This document shows, piece after piece, positions 44,810-56,000 of a DNA stretch of 64,000 nt. Positions within the stretch are counted from its first letter, which is position 1; every line of letters starts with the position of its first letter. This DNA comes from Guadua angustifolia (taxonomy: Eukaryota > Streptophyta > Magnoliopsida > Poales > Poaceae), in NCBI GenBank assembly GCA_036346375.1, contig CM070500.1, forward strand, positions 83,246,437 to 83,310,436, read 5' to 3'. A program made the translations under genes and the position numbers. Under the pieces are notes generated by a model. The model made no database searches, was not told the DNA's origin, and saw only the letters and a program-made list of their open reading frames with translations.

Positions 44810-45787
44810 ATGGCAACCATGGAGGCGCAAGATGTGCGGGAGCAGAAGTTGCGGCAGCAGCTTCTCACCAGGATAGAAGCCATTTCAGAGAAGCTTGGCA
44901 ATCTGGTGGACGCCATAGCATCAACCACATGTTCCAGCCATGAAGATGTTACCACACCTGTCAGTGCCAGCCAAGTGTTTGACGAAATGTCGGGCCACCA
45001 GGAGGCGAACACCGGTCATGTTCTTCATGTCACGGTGAGCCATGTGCTCTATCCGGTGACTGAGAAGGTGCTTCACCAAGTTTTTGACACTTTTGGCGCT
45101 GAAAAGGTGTATGTGCTCGGGAGGACTGGTCGCGTGGAGGTGCTCGTCCTGTTCCAGTCATGCCATGATGCGACACGAGCTCGAGAGGCCCTTCATGGCT
45201 GTTGCATCTACGACGATTGTTGCTGGTTGGATATCAGGCAAGAGATGTCGCTTCAGACAATGGGAGCTGAGAGGAAGACCAAAACCGACAATCCTTCAAC
45301 ACCAATACAACACCGAACCAATACACGGTGGTCTGGAAACCAATCAGTGCCAGCACGTAATCTTCCGGAAGAGAAGCTAGGAGAAGATGAATATGTCACA
45401 AGTGCTTCACTGGAAGATATATCTGTTAGTGACAAGAAGTTCTGTAACCTCAAGGTACCCACACAAAATGCCTCAGGACAGGCAGAAGCTTCGAGCAATT
45501 CGCTTGCTGTTTTGGGGGCAAAGGATGAGAGGCTGAGTCACCATGATGGTTGTCGAGGGGCCACTGATTGGGCTGATCATTCTGGTGTGATGCAAAAGCA
45601 AAACAAAATGATTGATCTCAGTGATCCAGTTGTGATGCAACAACAAAATCAGAAGCTCGATGGCAAGAAAAAGAAAAGCAAGAAACATGAAAAGGATGAG
45701 GAAGTTGAAACTGCACCTGCCAAGGTTGAGGGAAAATCTAATGGTGCCAAAGAAAATAACAATGCTGTAGGAAAAAGGAAAAGATGA
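44810..45787 (+). CDS. Gag-like protein with a PTB-type RRM domain
   Basis: The start chosen is the ATG at 44810 (MATMEAQDVREQKLRQQLL), because the open frame upstream lies in the LTR and leader. An N-terminal helical stretch with a QLLTRIEAISEKLGNLVDAI segment resembles gag of grass copia-like elements. Residues about 70-146 form an RRM of polypyrimidine-tract-binding-protein type: HVTVSHVLYPVTEKVLHQVF, FGAEKVYVLGRTGRVEVLVL, ATRAREALHG and CIYDDCCWLDI. The tail is basic (KKKKSKKHEKDEE). It ends at 45785-45787, but a frame one base over continues immediately into the oligopeptidase part, so it was probably one longer protein broken by a frameshift near 45780. RNA binding is inferred. Confidence 0.75.
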   Translation: MATMEAQDVREQKLRQQLLTRIEAISEKLGNLVDAIASTTCSSHEDVTTPVSASQVFDEMSGHQEANTGHVLHVTVSHVLYPVTEKVLHQVFDTFGAEKVYVLGRTGRVEVLVLFQSCHDATRAREALHGCCIYDDCCWLDIRQEMSLQTMGAERKTKTDNPSTPIQHRTNTRWSGNQSVPARNLPEEKLGEDEYVTSASLEDISVSDKKFCNLKVPTQNASGQAEASSNSLAVLGAKDERLSHHDGCRGATDWADHSGVMQKQNKMIDLSDPVVMQQQNQKLDGKKKKSKKHEKDEEVETAPAKVEGKSNGAKENNNAVGKRKR

Positions 45788-47219
45788 CAGTGAAGATGTA
45801 AAACAATTCGAGGATGAAATATTTGCTGAAATCAGAGGAAGGATCAAGGAAGACGATATAGATGTGCCTCCTCGCAAAGGGCAGTACTACTATTACACAA
45901 GAACATTGACCGGCAAGGAATATGTGCAACACTGTAGGCGTCTTGTACCAACTAATGGTCCTATTACAGTCTATGATGTGATGCCTACAGGACCTGATGA
46001 GCATATTATTTTGGATGGGAATGTAAAGGCTGAGGGCCATGACTACTACAGCATCGGTGCTTTCAAGGTCAGTCCCAATGGTAAGCTAGTTGCTTATGCA
46101 GAGGACACTAAAGGTAATGAAATCTACATTGTTTATGTCATTGATGCGGAGAGTGGAAAATATATTGGGCAACCACTTAAAGGAATTACTTCTGACATTG
46201 AGTGGGCTGGTGATGACTACCTTGTTTACATAACAATGGACAACATTCTTCAGCCAGATAAAGTTTGGCTACACAAGTTAGGATCTGATCAATCGGATGA
46301 CATGTGCCTATATCATGAAAAACATGACATTCTACAACTCTTTGAAAATCATATTGCTGTGTATGAGCGCGGGAATGGTCTACCAAAGGTAACTGTATAT
46401 CGCCTACTAGCCACTAGAGAGTCAGTTGGGCAACTTCAGGGAGGACGGGTGATTGATTTTGTTGATCCAGCATATGCAGTGGAACCTGAGGAGTCACAGT
46501 TCCATTCGTCTGTTATTCGGTTTCATTATAGCTCAATGAGGACCCCGCCCTCTGTTTTCGACTATGATTGGGATTCAGGGGTATCCGTGTTGAAGAAAAC
46601 TGATACTGTTTTAGGTGGATATGGAAGGTTAGGCCACAGAGAACAAAAGGATGAGTGGCAACCTCGCCTCGTTGCAGTTTTCCAAAAGCACAATGTTCTT
46701 CCTCCCAATGCTATTGTCTCAGCGGGTTCTGCAAGTTCTGCATGCACTGCTGGTGGTTGGCTCAAAGAAAAGGATTTTGTCACTGTATCAGTTCTTTTTC
46801 CAGTGGCGTTGTGCCATGCGCTCGGTCATGTCACTAGCAATGGATCTTTCGCTGCTGTTGCTGTCTCATTTGCCCACACTATTAAAGCTTTGGAGCCCTT
46901 CTTCAATGCAGATGCTACCCAGTTTGTGCTTGGACAGCAAGTTCCTTTGTCTCTGTGGTTGTCTCTTGCTCCTGTTGTGATTGGGGTTTCAATGGCATCT
47001 CTCACTGAACTTTCATTCAACTGGACTGGCTTCATCAATGCCATGATCTCTAACATCTCATTCACTTACCGGAGCTTCATCTACATGGTTGACCGATGTG
47101 TTGAACAAGTTGGGCGCAGAAGTCTGTATTGGCCATGGGACCCTGGTGGTGACTACAGGTACGATCTTTGGTGGGCTATCATCGGCTTAGGGACAAGCCG
47201 ACATTCAAGGAGGGAGGAA
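45788..47219 (+). pseudogene. Chimeric frame: oligopeptidase fragment fused to triose-phosphate translocator fragment
   Basis: The frame is open from just after 45788 (KQFEDEIFAEIRGRIKEDDI) into the 3' LTR. Part one, to about 46610, matches the N-terminal propeller of plant prolyl-oligopeptidase-like (oligopeptidase B) proteins: KGQYYYYTRTLTGKEYVQHC, GHDYYSIGAFKVSPNGKLVA, DIEWAGDDYLVYITMD and FHSSVIRFHYSSMRTPPSVF. A block is missing internally between HEKHDI and LQLFENHIAVYE, and the serine-protease domain is absent. A 45-residue linker is unassigned. Part two (about 46790-47080) matches the chloroplast triose phosphate/phosphate translocator: LFPVALCHALGHVTSN, AVSFAHTIKALEPFFN, GQQVPLSLWLSLAPVV and LTELSFNWTGFINAMISNIS. 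No introns are present, so capture from spliced RNA is likely. Confidence 0.88.
47206..47219 (+). promoter_or_regulatory. Polypurine tract
   Basis: AAGGAGGGAGGAA directly before the 3' LTR. Confidence 0.8.
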
Positions 47220-47478
47220 TGTCATGGACGTGGCCTTGGGCCTTGGAAGCCCACTCGGCTGGAGAAGAAGCAATACAAAAGGGCAAAGCAGCAGTCAGGC
47301 AGGGATCGAAGAAAAATTACGATTGGCCTCAGCTCTTCCCCCTGCTGTTCTTCCCCAACTCTCTCTTGTTCTCTAATCCCAGTCTCTTGCTTCTCCTCTG
47401 TCTTTGCTCCCCAATTCCCACCAATTTGTAGCTACCAGAACTCTGTACCGTGTGTTTGGTTTGTCAAATCTGTTCGTG
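47220..47478 (+). repeat. 3' LTR of the gene-capturing element, end missing
   Basis: Matches 44350-44617. The terminal TCAAGTGAAGAACGTGACA of the 5' LTR is absent and R2 begins at once. Confidence 0.9.
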
Positions 47479-47750
47479 TGCTTGTCTTTTACAATGTGTT
47501 GGTTTCTTGGATCTTTGCTTAGGGGTGCAGGTGGCGTCCCCGGATCGTCCTAGTTATTGGTTTCTTTCTTGTGTGGATCTTGGTTAGATAGGGTATGCGG
47601 GTTTTGATCGAGGAATCTTGGTGCGATGGGTTGAATGATCGAATCTGGAAGGCTTCCTTTTGCGGGTAGGTGGGTTTTAGGTCGGATGGGCAGTTCTTTG
47701 TTCTTAACCCCGATGGGGTGGTGCTGAGTAGTATGGATGATGAGCATGAG
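47479..47750 (+). repeat. Long flanking duplication, right copy (R2)
   Basis: 272 bp, copy of 44082-44349. Beyond it the host sequence continues (CTCAGTGTGTTCG), so R2 occupies the place where a short target-site duplication would be expected. Confidence 0.93.
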
Positions 47751-49005
47751 CTCAGTGTGTTCGATGAAATTATGGACTAAAGTTATATGAGGGAGTACTG
47801 CGAAGATCAGAATTTGCTGCTTAAAGGCTCCAGATTAGGTTGTTATTGGTCTTGTTTTCCTGCAATATGAGGACAGGACAGGGGAGTGAGTATGTCACTG
47901 TGTCTTGCTTCTGAACTAAGTATGGGAGGAGATTTTTTTTCCCTGTTTGGCATCTGTATCTTGCATGCAGAACGGTGGGTTTATTATAATTTAACCTTTT
48001 ATCCCTGATAAAGACTAGCTCATGAGACATCATGTTTTTTCTTCCTCTTATTCTACTTACCACTTGAATTTAGTCTGACATTTATTCGTCATCTTGGCCG
48101 AAAGCCCGAAACTACTAATTCTAGTGTAATGACTGGAAACGCTGCCTGAATGTGTTCTGACCATGCAATGGTACACGACTTGAATTCGAACTGGCCTATC
48201 TTATGAAGTCAGGGAAAACATATGTTCTGTGAGGTGTTCACATGATATGTTGTTCTACTGATTCCCATGTCATATGATAGTTGGTGACACCTCTGACTCG
48301 CAATAGTCTTGTAGGTTTGTTTGTTCATATCCTATTAATCTTTTGTGTGTTAATGTTAGGAAATTTAGACATGGCGCCTGCTGATTACTGTTTTCTGTCT
48401 GTTATGATTTATGAAGGGATTCTTGCAATTGCTCACAGCATTTGTTCCTATCAACTAGAGTCGTATGTGTGTTTGAACAGAAGTCTCATATGTAACTTTG
48501 CTCTCCAATGCATCAACATGACCATTCTGGCAAACTTTCATGACTGATGTGTGGAGCTGCTTGCTGTTATGACTAATTCTTGGGACCAAACTTGTTCAGT
48601 TAATTACGGCAATGAGGAATCTGCAAGGCAGTTATTCGTGTTAAGTTCACTGGCTGCTTCTTTGCTGAGCAAGCTCTTGAATAAATGGGAGGTGACTGTT
48701 TTTCCAACTTTATGTCTCATCTTTTGAGTTGAACTTAACTTTTCCTTTGCCACTAGATCTCTTAAGATATGTAGGGAAATTTACAATTGTAGCACCATAC
48801 ACAGAATATCTTTCAAAACTATGACACTCAAAACTATGTTGTCTGGCTTAGGATATGACACTCAAAACTATGTTGCTCCGACAAACATACGATTTTTTGG
48901 GAGAATTAGTGGCTTACAATGCTAGTTTGTATGCTATGAGTCGGCAGGGTGCGGTTCTGGACTTAGCGGTGAGACATTGAGGAGCATGGCCACCACTGGA
49001 TAATT
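47751..49005. other. Spacer, possibly host intron or untranslated sequence
   Basis: Bases 47733-47780 read MDDEHELSVFDEIMD followed by a stop, a 15-residue open frame split in the left copy by the LTR element. An 88-codon frame at 48281-48547 has no recognisable features. Between about 48840 and 48870 the phrase ATGACACTCAAAACTATGTTG occurs twice. Confidence 0.35.
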
Positions 49006-49370
49006 CAGTGGCGGAGCCAGAAAGTTTTATGAGCCTGGGCAAACCGCAAGCGTGACTATGGCCATAAACGCAAACAAGTCTATATATATATATATCACAC
49101 AATGACACAAGTAAAATTAAGAGCTGCAACAAATTTTTGTACTAAAAACATAGTTCAATACACATGTGAACATTCATGAATAAAAACAAAGAAAGATATG
49201 GTAAGTACCTCATTGCAACACTAAGAACACTTCGATGATTCATTAACAAAGATCTAACTACACACCAAAAGAAATTCTGCAAGATAAAAAAGTTGATTAG
49301 TGCATCAAATAACTAAAAAAATATATTCATATTGAAGTATTGAATTAGTGCAGCACGTACCACTAATGTG

Positions 49371-51714
49371 CTAATCACATCTGGTACGAGGTAAATTCAT
49401 TTTCCGAGTCTTCATGCTTTGAAACCGTCGCATAATTGTAACATCATCAAGTGATTTAAATATGTCCCGCTCGATATAGCAAACCATCAAGTTATTGAAC
49501 CAATCATCATTAATCTTATTCCGCAATTTAGACTTGATAATTTTCATTGCTGAAAAGGCTCTTTCGACAGATGCCGTTGATACCGGCAATAACAATGCTA
49601 ACTCAATGAGTTTGTAAACCAATGGGAAAACCATATGTTTTCCAGTTTCAACCATCTTTGTAGCCAAACTTGCAAGATCTTTACAAGTAGCAAAGGCACC
49701 ATGCCTTCTCACATGAAGAATATAAGTTTCAAGTTGGTCTCTTATTATTGCACGATCACCATCAGAGAAATCTGAATTATAAATTTCAGCAAGTCGGGCA
49801 AGCTTGTCAGTGTCAAACTTGGAGAAAGAGTTCTTTGGATCAAGATATGAGAAGCATACTAGTATCTCTGTAGTTGATTCTCCAAACCGATGATTCATCT
49901 CGCACATATTTGATCAATAACCACATAGAAAAGTTCAAAGACGGTAATGTTGAAGGTTAGTGACGAGATACCCTTCACGCCTTGAACGACCTCTAACGGT
50001 ATTTCATCGTGCATATTTGGCTTTGGAATAGCTTTAGCAACACAAAATTGTTGGACCATATCAAATAATTCCTCCCAACCACTATCTCTCATGATGGCCA
50101 ACCGAGCTTTCACATCATGAATTAATTCCATGGCATGAACAATATTTATATCTTTTCTTTGTAATACATGTGAAAGCTCATTTGTGATAGCAAACAACCT
50201 TAACATAAGCTTTAAAATAAAAGCGAATTTAAAGCACTCCATTTTCTCAATCAAACCCGCCGCTTGAGATGGTCCACGGCCATCTTCATGGACCATACCA
50301 AGTACCTCTATCACCGAGTCCCACATTTGGTCCAAGCGAATCAAGGTTGTATGATGTGAACCCCATCTAGTATCTCTGGGCCTAGCAAGATTGGTTTCTT
50401 GATGCAAACCTCTTCCCGTAAATATTTCACCACCCTCAAGTCTATCCAAAATACTTTTATGATAGCTTTCTTTCAGTGCATCCCTTCTCTTGCAAGATGC
50501 ACTAGTTGTGGTCACAATCAAGGAGACATACTCAAAAAAATCATGAATAGATGAACAACAACTAGCAACAGAAACAACCACTAATTGCAATTGGTGGGCA
50601 AAGCAATGGACATAAAAAGCATATGGGTTTTCATCTAAAATCTGTTTCTGCAAGCCATTAAATTCACCTCTCATATTTGAAGCTCCATCATATCCTTGCC
50701 CTCTTAGCCTAGAAATGGATAGCTTGTACTTATCAAGAATACCAACCAAAGCTCCCTTTAGTGCATTGGATGTAATATCGGTGACATGTTTTAAGGCAAG
50801 AAATCGTTCCACAACCTTCCCTTCATCATTCACATATTACATAAAAATTGTTATAAGGTTAAATAGGCCAAAATAGAGTAACGGACAAAAATCACTAGTT
50901 TACACACCTCAACATTACCGCCATTTGCTCTTTCACCGATATATCACGCGACTCATCGATAAGCCAGAGAACTGTCTATCACCAATCTCTCCCATGATCA
51001 CCTCGGTGATTTCTTGTGCACAACATCTTGCAAGATCCTTTTGAATTTCAGAGGAAGTCATCTTGCAATTTAAACCACTACTGGTCAAAAGCACTTCTCA
51101 CATTTTCATTCTTATCTTTGTACCAATCTATCATCTCTAAAAGTTTCCTTTATTTAAGGAAGTAGAAGATTAAATCATGACCACGAAAAGCCATGCCTTG
51201 AGCAATGAGATATCTTGAACATTGTAGAGAAGAATTTAATCGAATTTGATATAACTTTTGGCTTCTTGAGTTGCAACTGGATAACCTACTTGACACACTT
51301 TGTCTTTGATTTTTAAAATCATCACAATGTTTGACACACTTGTTATGAGCACTATTTACACCACCAACATGCTCAGGCAATGATTTATATGCATGTTTCA
51401 AATACTAAACCTGTTTTGTTGAACACATCAAAACCAAAGTGTTCTGCCCTTCCTGGTTGCTTAAAGAGGAAGCAATAGAAGCAATATGCCGCATCTCGAG
51501 ACTCGCTATATTCTATCCAATCATACTTATGATACCATGCTTGTGAAAAGGCTCTTGTACAATTTCCAAATTGTTTGCGAGGAAAATTTACAATAGGTTG
51601 TGTTGGTCCTTTCTGTATGTATGCCCTCCTAACTTGGTCCTGAATTTCAGGGACATACTCATCTATTTGTTTTCTAAGAGCAGGATCACTTACGATTTCA
51701 TCCAAATTAAACAC
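49371..51714 (-). pseudogene. hAT transposase (TTF zinc finger, DUF4371, dimerisation domain)
   Basis: Zinc-finger part (51714-51385): DPALRKQIDEYVPEIQDQVR, KYDWIEYSESRDAAYCFYCF. Next part (51401-51150): SAHNKCVKHCDDFKNQRQSV and GMAFRGHD. Catalytic core (50833-49895): VERFLALKHVTDITSNALKG, LRGQGYDGASNMRGEFNGLQ, YVHCFAHQLQLVVV and RPRDTRWGSHHTTL. C-terminal dimerisation domain (49907-49371): VFPLVYKLIELALLLPVSTA, SVERAFSAMKIIKSKLRN and LMVCYIERDIF. Frames change near 51390 and 49900, and 51150-50833 holds stops in the segment normally reading DESRD. It is relatively well preserved but not functional as read. Confidence 0.9.
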
Positions 51715-52074
51715 ACGGATAGCGTTAGTATTACTTGGTCGTGGTGGTTGCGGCTGAGCTAAACTTGTATTTCCATGACCATCACTTGCAAGGCTTCTCT
51801 TATCAACTAAAACTTTCTCATTTTCGCAATTTCACAAATGAAACAAACAAATGTTTAGCTCTTATTATTTGTCAACATTGCATAATAGATAATATACTAA
51901 AATATTGTATTTCAAAACCATTTGTATAAGAGATGATAGCAATCATAGCATAATTATTCTACTTCAAAATCAAAATAGCAGTTAACTTCGTTTGTTTATA
52001 CCCTTAATGTCCCAACAGTAATCACCTTAACACTGTTAACAAAATTTAACAGTCAGCTCTGCTCGGCATTCTCC

Positions 52075-52963
52075 TCAAAATTTAACAGACACTCGGCTCG
52101 GGCGCTTGCTCATTCTCCACTTTTCTTGATCTTGGCGCTTGGTCAAGCGCCTTCCCACTTTCTTCCCGAGCGAGCAGCACCCAAGCAGGAGCGGGCGAGG
52201 CGGCGAGCGGCCAAGCGCGGAAGCGCCCAAGCCCCTTCGGCCTTCGGCGGTTCGGCCTGCCTGCCGCCTTCCCACCGGCCAGGCGACACCCACGAGGCCA
52301 CGACCGCGCGGTCCGCGCCCTTCTTCGCGCGAGTCCCGTCCACGTCCGGCGACCACGCCCCTCTCCGCCTGGGATCCCAATCGGCGGCGATCTGCGCCCT
52401 CCTCCGCGACACGCGATCGATGTTCGCCGGGCCCCGCCGTGCCCTTCTCCACCGGACCGCCGACCGCCCGACGGCCCGACCAGCGCCCTCGTGCCTCTCC
52501 TCATGCGATCGAGCCTCCAGCCCGCCCCACTGCTCCTCGCTCGGTGCCGCTCGGCCCTCACGCTCTGTGCGGATTGCGGATTGGCTCGATTGGGTTGGCC
52601 GGTTGGGGATTTCCGGATCTGGGTCGAGGAAATCGGGAGACCGAAGGGAGGCAAAGGATTTGGGAGATTTGGGGATTTAGGGTAGCGATTTGGATTGTTG
52701 ATTTGTGAGGATTTGGATTGTGGATTTGTGGGCTTTGGATTGTGGATTTGGGGATTTGCTAATTTGGGCCGTTGGTTTGCATATTCAGCGCCGTGACGGC
52801 CCGTTCGAAGTGCCGACATTGCCCGGGAGGAGACACCACCGGTGGGGATGAACTGTGCTATGCCGGCCGGAAGTTGCACTGTTAAATGCGCGGGCGAGCC
52901 AGGCGCGCCCGCCCTGCCCGGGAGCTGCCTCCGCCTCTGACTGGATTGGCTATGATATTTCAC
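52075..52963. other. GC-rich leader of the large hAT element
   Basis: A GC island in AT-rich surroundings, upstream of the transposase. Open frames exist on both strands but are low-complexity (R, P, G, S). Around 52690-52760 GGATTTGGATTGTGGATTTG-like words repeat. Probably the promoter and untranslated leader. Confidence 0.4.
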
Positions 52964-54267
52964 GGTCGATGCTTGGTGAGGAACAATGCCTTGTTCCTTT
53001 CTCTAATGGACATCTTGCTTTATTACTTTGATTCCTTTTTGAGAGCTTCAATTTTTTTTCTTCTCCACAGATGTTGCTTTGGAGCGTGAATCAGAGGGTG
53101 ACCTCCTACTCGCAGACATGGGCGAGGTAATGCACGCGACCTATAGGGAAATGCTTTTCTTATTTAATTCCTAATACTACGGTTGAGTTATATGTGTTTA
53201 TTGGTAGAAAACATCCTTGTGGTTACAATAATATTGCACATGACTTGTGTTATTGACCATGGTAATCCTCAGAATCAGTCCTAATCAAAACCCTAAAAGT
53301 AAATAGGACTTCAGATCTTTCTAGAGTGAAAAGAAAAGGAGAATGAATCCAAATTACCTGGACAATGTAGAACTGTCTTCTCCCGTAATCCTGTGATTGC
53401 TGAATGGAGTTCTTTATATACATGCCAAATTTTATGAATTATGAATTTTATCATGTTTGTTATTGGCGCATGTGTTATTAGTTGCTATTGCTATCTTCTG
53501 GAAAGGAATGTTTTTTTCATCACCTCTAAAGGTCCATTGTTTGCATGATTAGGAGATGCAGCAAGGGAATTATTATGTAGCAGGCTTGATTTCACATTTC
53601 GATTTCATATGTCATATTCTTCCATCGAAATAGTTTTTTGGATGGTTTTTGATGTCTCAGAACATGAGCTTACTGATCTTGGTGATGCTTTTCTCTTGTG
53701 CACTTGAGAGTATATATGAAATTCATGATATCGCTGCAAATATGCACTCATTTTTTTAACCAGCAGTTTATTGGCAGGATTTTAGTTACTCTTATGTTTG
53801 TCACATTGTGGTTATATTCCAAATTGGGTTTAATTGATTGGACTCAATTTGGTTTGAATGCTTTGAAGTTTACAAGATTTTTACAGCGTTTTCAAAATAT
53901 GATGTTACATTCTTGTTTTGCAATTTGCATCAATAATTAACTTGTAATTTTGTGTCCCTAATTTACATATACAATTTCATTTTTGTAGGTTTAGGTTTTT
54001 GCACTATTGTTGATGACGATATGATTTGACTCGGATGCACCAAATCTTCATTGGCTAGGTATTAATTTTTGTACTGCTCCACTACGTTATGTTGTTTTTG
54101 ACATGTTTTATCTATTTTGTTGTATCATTAAGCATGAAGTTCAAATTTATTTTTAATTTTGTATTTATGTTGTGTTTTTTATGTACCTCAGTGTGGGTAG
54201 TATTTGGCGTTAGTTATTGCCGTTTAGTTTTCGGCCTGAGGCTTGACATAATCCTGGCTCCGCCACT
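52964..54267. other. hAT interior without a recognisable gene
   Basis: AT-rich, with only short, unsupported open frames. Confidence 0.4.
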
Positions 54268-54577
54268 GATTGGTAGATGAGGCATTCAGAAGGAACTTGT
54301 AATGTTAGTGGTAGCAGATCTTTCTAATCCATCATGCATCACATATTCAAATCATCACATGTCCAAGTTCCTGATCGAAACGTTATCTTCCTGTTGTTCA
54401 CTATTATACTCTAGCGCTAACTCTGAGCTCGGCGTATTTTTTTACGAGCAGTCAAAGACCATTTTTACTCACCAGCTGCATCGTGTGGCAATTTTCGCAT
54501 GTTGCAGCATGGTGGTAGTACCATGAAAAATAATGCTTTAGATTTTATAATCTTATAATCTCTAGGATCACGACTGT

Positions 54578-56000
54578 TGTGACCCGTATAATTAGCTCAG
54601 GGTAACGATAGTAGCATCACCATTAGTCTGAGGCAATTACACGAATCTCGACATACTAACTAATCAAAACATCGAGCGCACCGATGTTTTATCATTGAAT
54701 ACACCGTATTCAGAGTGTTGCAGCAGAAACAATAATTAGAGATTGAAATGAAAACTTATTATATTCTATTGCTACACAGGTTACATGTTTAGCGTATTAA
54801 TTATATGTAAGATCTAAGTACAATAAAAATATAATACAAAAGTATTAATACTCCCATGACTAACAAAGTCAAAGCACGATCTACCCAACATTCTAACCCT
54901 CCTGGTAATTCTCATCCTGGTTTTGTGAGTGATTCACATCCCAAGCCTCATGAATGAATCTATTGGGATCCATGTCCCAACTAGGCACTTGACCACAAGA
55001 GTGAGTACAGAAATACTCAGCAATCATTAATAATAAAATGCATCATATCGATTTTACCATCATCCATCAACTTCCATTCCTCTCTCAAATCCATTCATAG
55101 AAAAATAGGGTTTTATTAGAAAAACATGGGTTTCCGATTTTAATTATTAAAATTACTACTAGCACTTATATATGAGGCAAATTTAGCTTCCGTAGCCTCC
55201 AATCTAAGAGATAGGTATGAATTCATAATTTTACATTGCGTAGATTTGTACTACTTTACCCATAGTGAATCCAACCTCAGTTGAGAACCCAGAACGTTTA
55301 TCGCTAATCAGGTATTAGATTTGCAACCCTGGTATCGTTGCCAGTTGTTCTCTGACTAACAACGGTGGCACATCAACCCAGGCGTTCAAATATAGCGCCA
55401 AAAGAAATCAACCACAGCTGATGTTTGTGTTTTTTACTGGGACTCCTCGTGTACTCAGCTTCACACCCTTAGATATCTACACATACCTGATGTGGAGATC
55501 ATAACATCATTATAGGATAACTTTTTTCTGATCATTTTCCACACACTATAGTTGATACAAAATGATACGGCTCATTGTCCGAGTGTAGTTTGTTCAATCT
55601 TATGTTTTAATCATCTGTAGATGAAACCCATCGGCAATGCTTATACATATATGGACGCAAATTAAATACTATCCAAATAATCATCATCAATAACACATAT
55701 CCATTGGTGGTGTTGGTCTCACTGGCTTTGGTTGGGAGGAACTGAATTTTGGGGGTTTCGGCAAGGAGGCTTGCTCTTATCCCTTTTTACGGTGCCTCAT
55801 TTACTTTTTTACCATGGAGTTTTTACTTTTCTATTATGAGATATTTCTGCACTATTTGGGTATTGGCTAAGGGTACCTGATGAAAAAGGTTTGTATGTGC
55901 TGGATGACGAACCCTAAATTAGCGAGAGGTGTCGATTTGGCCCCGGACGAATCTCTTATCTCAATGAGTGATGTCAAACACTTATGGGTCTGACGACACT
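54578..56000. mobile_element. Relative of the solo-LTR-like element
   Basis: It begins TGTGACCCGTATAATTAGC and shares ordered blocks with 23525-24600, including AAAACATCG..CCGATG, AGAGTGTTGCAGCAGAA, GAGTGAGTACA..AATACTCAGCAA and AGAACGTTTATCGCTA. Its right part shares ATCTCAATGAGTGATG and neighbouring words with 39400-39440. It lacks the long pyrimidine block. The right end and target duplication were not found. Confidence 0.55.

Larger units (their letters stand above)
44350..47478 (+). mobile_element. Small LTR retrotransposon carrying fragments of host genes
   Basis: 5' LTR 44350-44636 (TGTCATGG...GTGACA); primer-binding site TGGTATCAGAGC at 44639-44650, which pairs with initiator methionine tRNA; polypurine tract AAGGAGGGAGGAA before the 3' LTR at 47220. 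There is no protease, integrase, reverse transcriptase or RNase H. The body encodes an RRM-containing gag-like region, an oligopeptidase propeller fragment and a triose-phosphate-translocator fragment. It must use enzymes from another element. The 3' LTR lacks its last 19 bp and meets the flanking duplication R2 at 47479. Confidence 0.93.
49006..54268 (-). mobile_element. Large hAT transposon
   Basis: Perfect 15-bp terminal inverted repeats, CAGTGGCGGAGCCAG. The transposase is on the minus strand at 51714-49371, and a GC-rich leader lies at 52075-52963. The expected 8-bp target duplication is absent: the left flank is GGATAATT, the right flank ATTGGTAG. Length 5,263 bp. Confidence 0.9.

Noticed and set aside
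48281..48547. 88-codon plus-strand frame
   Set aside because: No recognisable domain, no conservation clue, in AT-rich spacer.
52075..52963. Minus-strand frame of 293 codons and plus-strand frames of 184-189 codons
   Set aside because: Mutually overlapping, low-complexity and GC-driven; they sit in the hAT leader.
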